This document shows, in pieces, positions 63,892 to 64,000 of a stretch of 64,000 nt of DNA. Source of the stretch: SMYC01 sp963578475 (lineage in GTDB: Bacteria > Acidobacteriota > Vicinamibacteria > Marinacidobacterales > SMYC01); the NCBI GenBank assembly GCA_963578475.1, contig CAUZCL010000007.1, positions 62,001-126,000 on the forward strand, written 5' to 3'. The first letter of the stretch is position 1, and the number at the start of each line of letters is the position of its first letter. The notes beneath the pieces are model-generated. The model searched no databases, was not told where the DNA came from, and worked only from the letters and a program-made list of their open reading frames with translations. A program made the translations under genes and the position numbers.

Positions 63892-64000
63892 GGGAGGCCG
63901 ACGGCGGCCGTGGCTCGTAGTGGCCTTCAAGCTGACTTGAACGAGAAGACGATCCGGCTCGCGAAGGCTGCGCCGGTCCGCATGAATGGAAACAGAGAGC
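63892..64000. other. Right edge without recognisable gene
   Basis: About 109 nt with no reading frame I can support; only the extended upstream frame of the chimeric nitroreductase crosses part of it. Confidence 0.4.

Overview
The window is GC-rich bacterial chromosome around a replication origin. Gene content suggests a Gram-negative bacterium: lipoproteins, a split F-type ATP synthase with b and b' stalk subunits, a bactofilin next to parAB, and inositol- and ether-lipid genes. Several broken genes resemble protein families that are expanded in Acidobacteriota and relatives (serine/threonine kinases starting like SHYKILDKLGGG, DUF5916 outer-membrane proteins). Acidobacteriota-like is my best guess. 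It is an inference from gene content, not from a phylogenetic marker. No prophage, IS element or CRISPR array is visible.

Layout. 1-4503 (+): the end of a TPR protein, then glmR(yvcK)-glmU-glmS, a tight unit for UDP-GlcNAc precursor supply in which GlmU has lost its uridyltransferase signature. 4522-7443 (-): a broken cupin-like gene and a secreted S9/DPP-IV peptidase. 7547-11338: a UvrD/PcrA helicase and two lipoproteins. 11367-19252 (-): gyrA, gyrB, dnaN and dnaA, transcribed as dnaA-dnaN-gyrB-gyrA without recF, with a likely oriC between dnaA and dnaN. 19507-25493 (+): the divergent arm rpmH-rnpA-yidD-yidC-jag-rsmG-parA-parB-bactofilin, with a perfect parS across the rsmG stop codon. 25536-31567 (+): atpF'-F-H-A-G-D-C; subunits a and c are not here.

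31580-37326: remnants of two fused genes, an orphan Dam-type methylase, a small secreted protein, yyaL-fabH, and a HAD phosphatase. 37390-44609 (+): a lipid cluster of a LarA-like (DUF2088) protein, a 1455-residue reductase / AMP-ligase / ACP / PlsC megaenzyme resembling ElbD of bacterial ether-lipid synthesis, an SDR epimerase and a DUF2277 protein. 44674-46111: a kinase stub and a frameshifted c-type haem / copper-oxygenase-like gene. 46108-52495: a diacylglycerol-kinase-like enzyme, a CDP-alcohol phosphatidyltransferase and a myo-inositol-phosphate synthase (a plausible inositol-phospholipid route), interspersed with a Tat-exported zinc-ribbon protein and an uncharacterised ferredoxin / Cys-tail protein / TPR operon.

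52584-56152 (+): amidase-gerMN-rph-rdgB. 56191-56547: four tRNAs (Pro, Arg, His, Arg) behind a strong promoter. 56578-58045: a dense run of broken genes in which the N-terminal end of one gene is joined to the C-terminal end of the same or another gene. 58183 to the end: rlmN, a 3-hydroxyisobutyrate-dehydrogenase-type reductase, an M19 dipeptidase, a small membrane protein with a sodium:solute symporter, and a chimeric nitroreductase fragment.

The main themes are the housekeeping origin region, two lipid-head/ether-lipid loci, and repeated signs of intragenic deletion without mobile elements.
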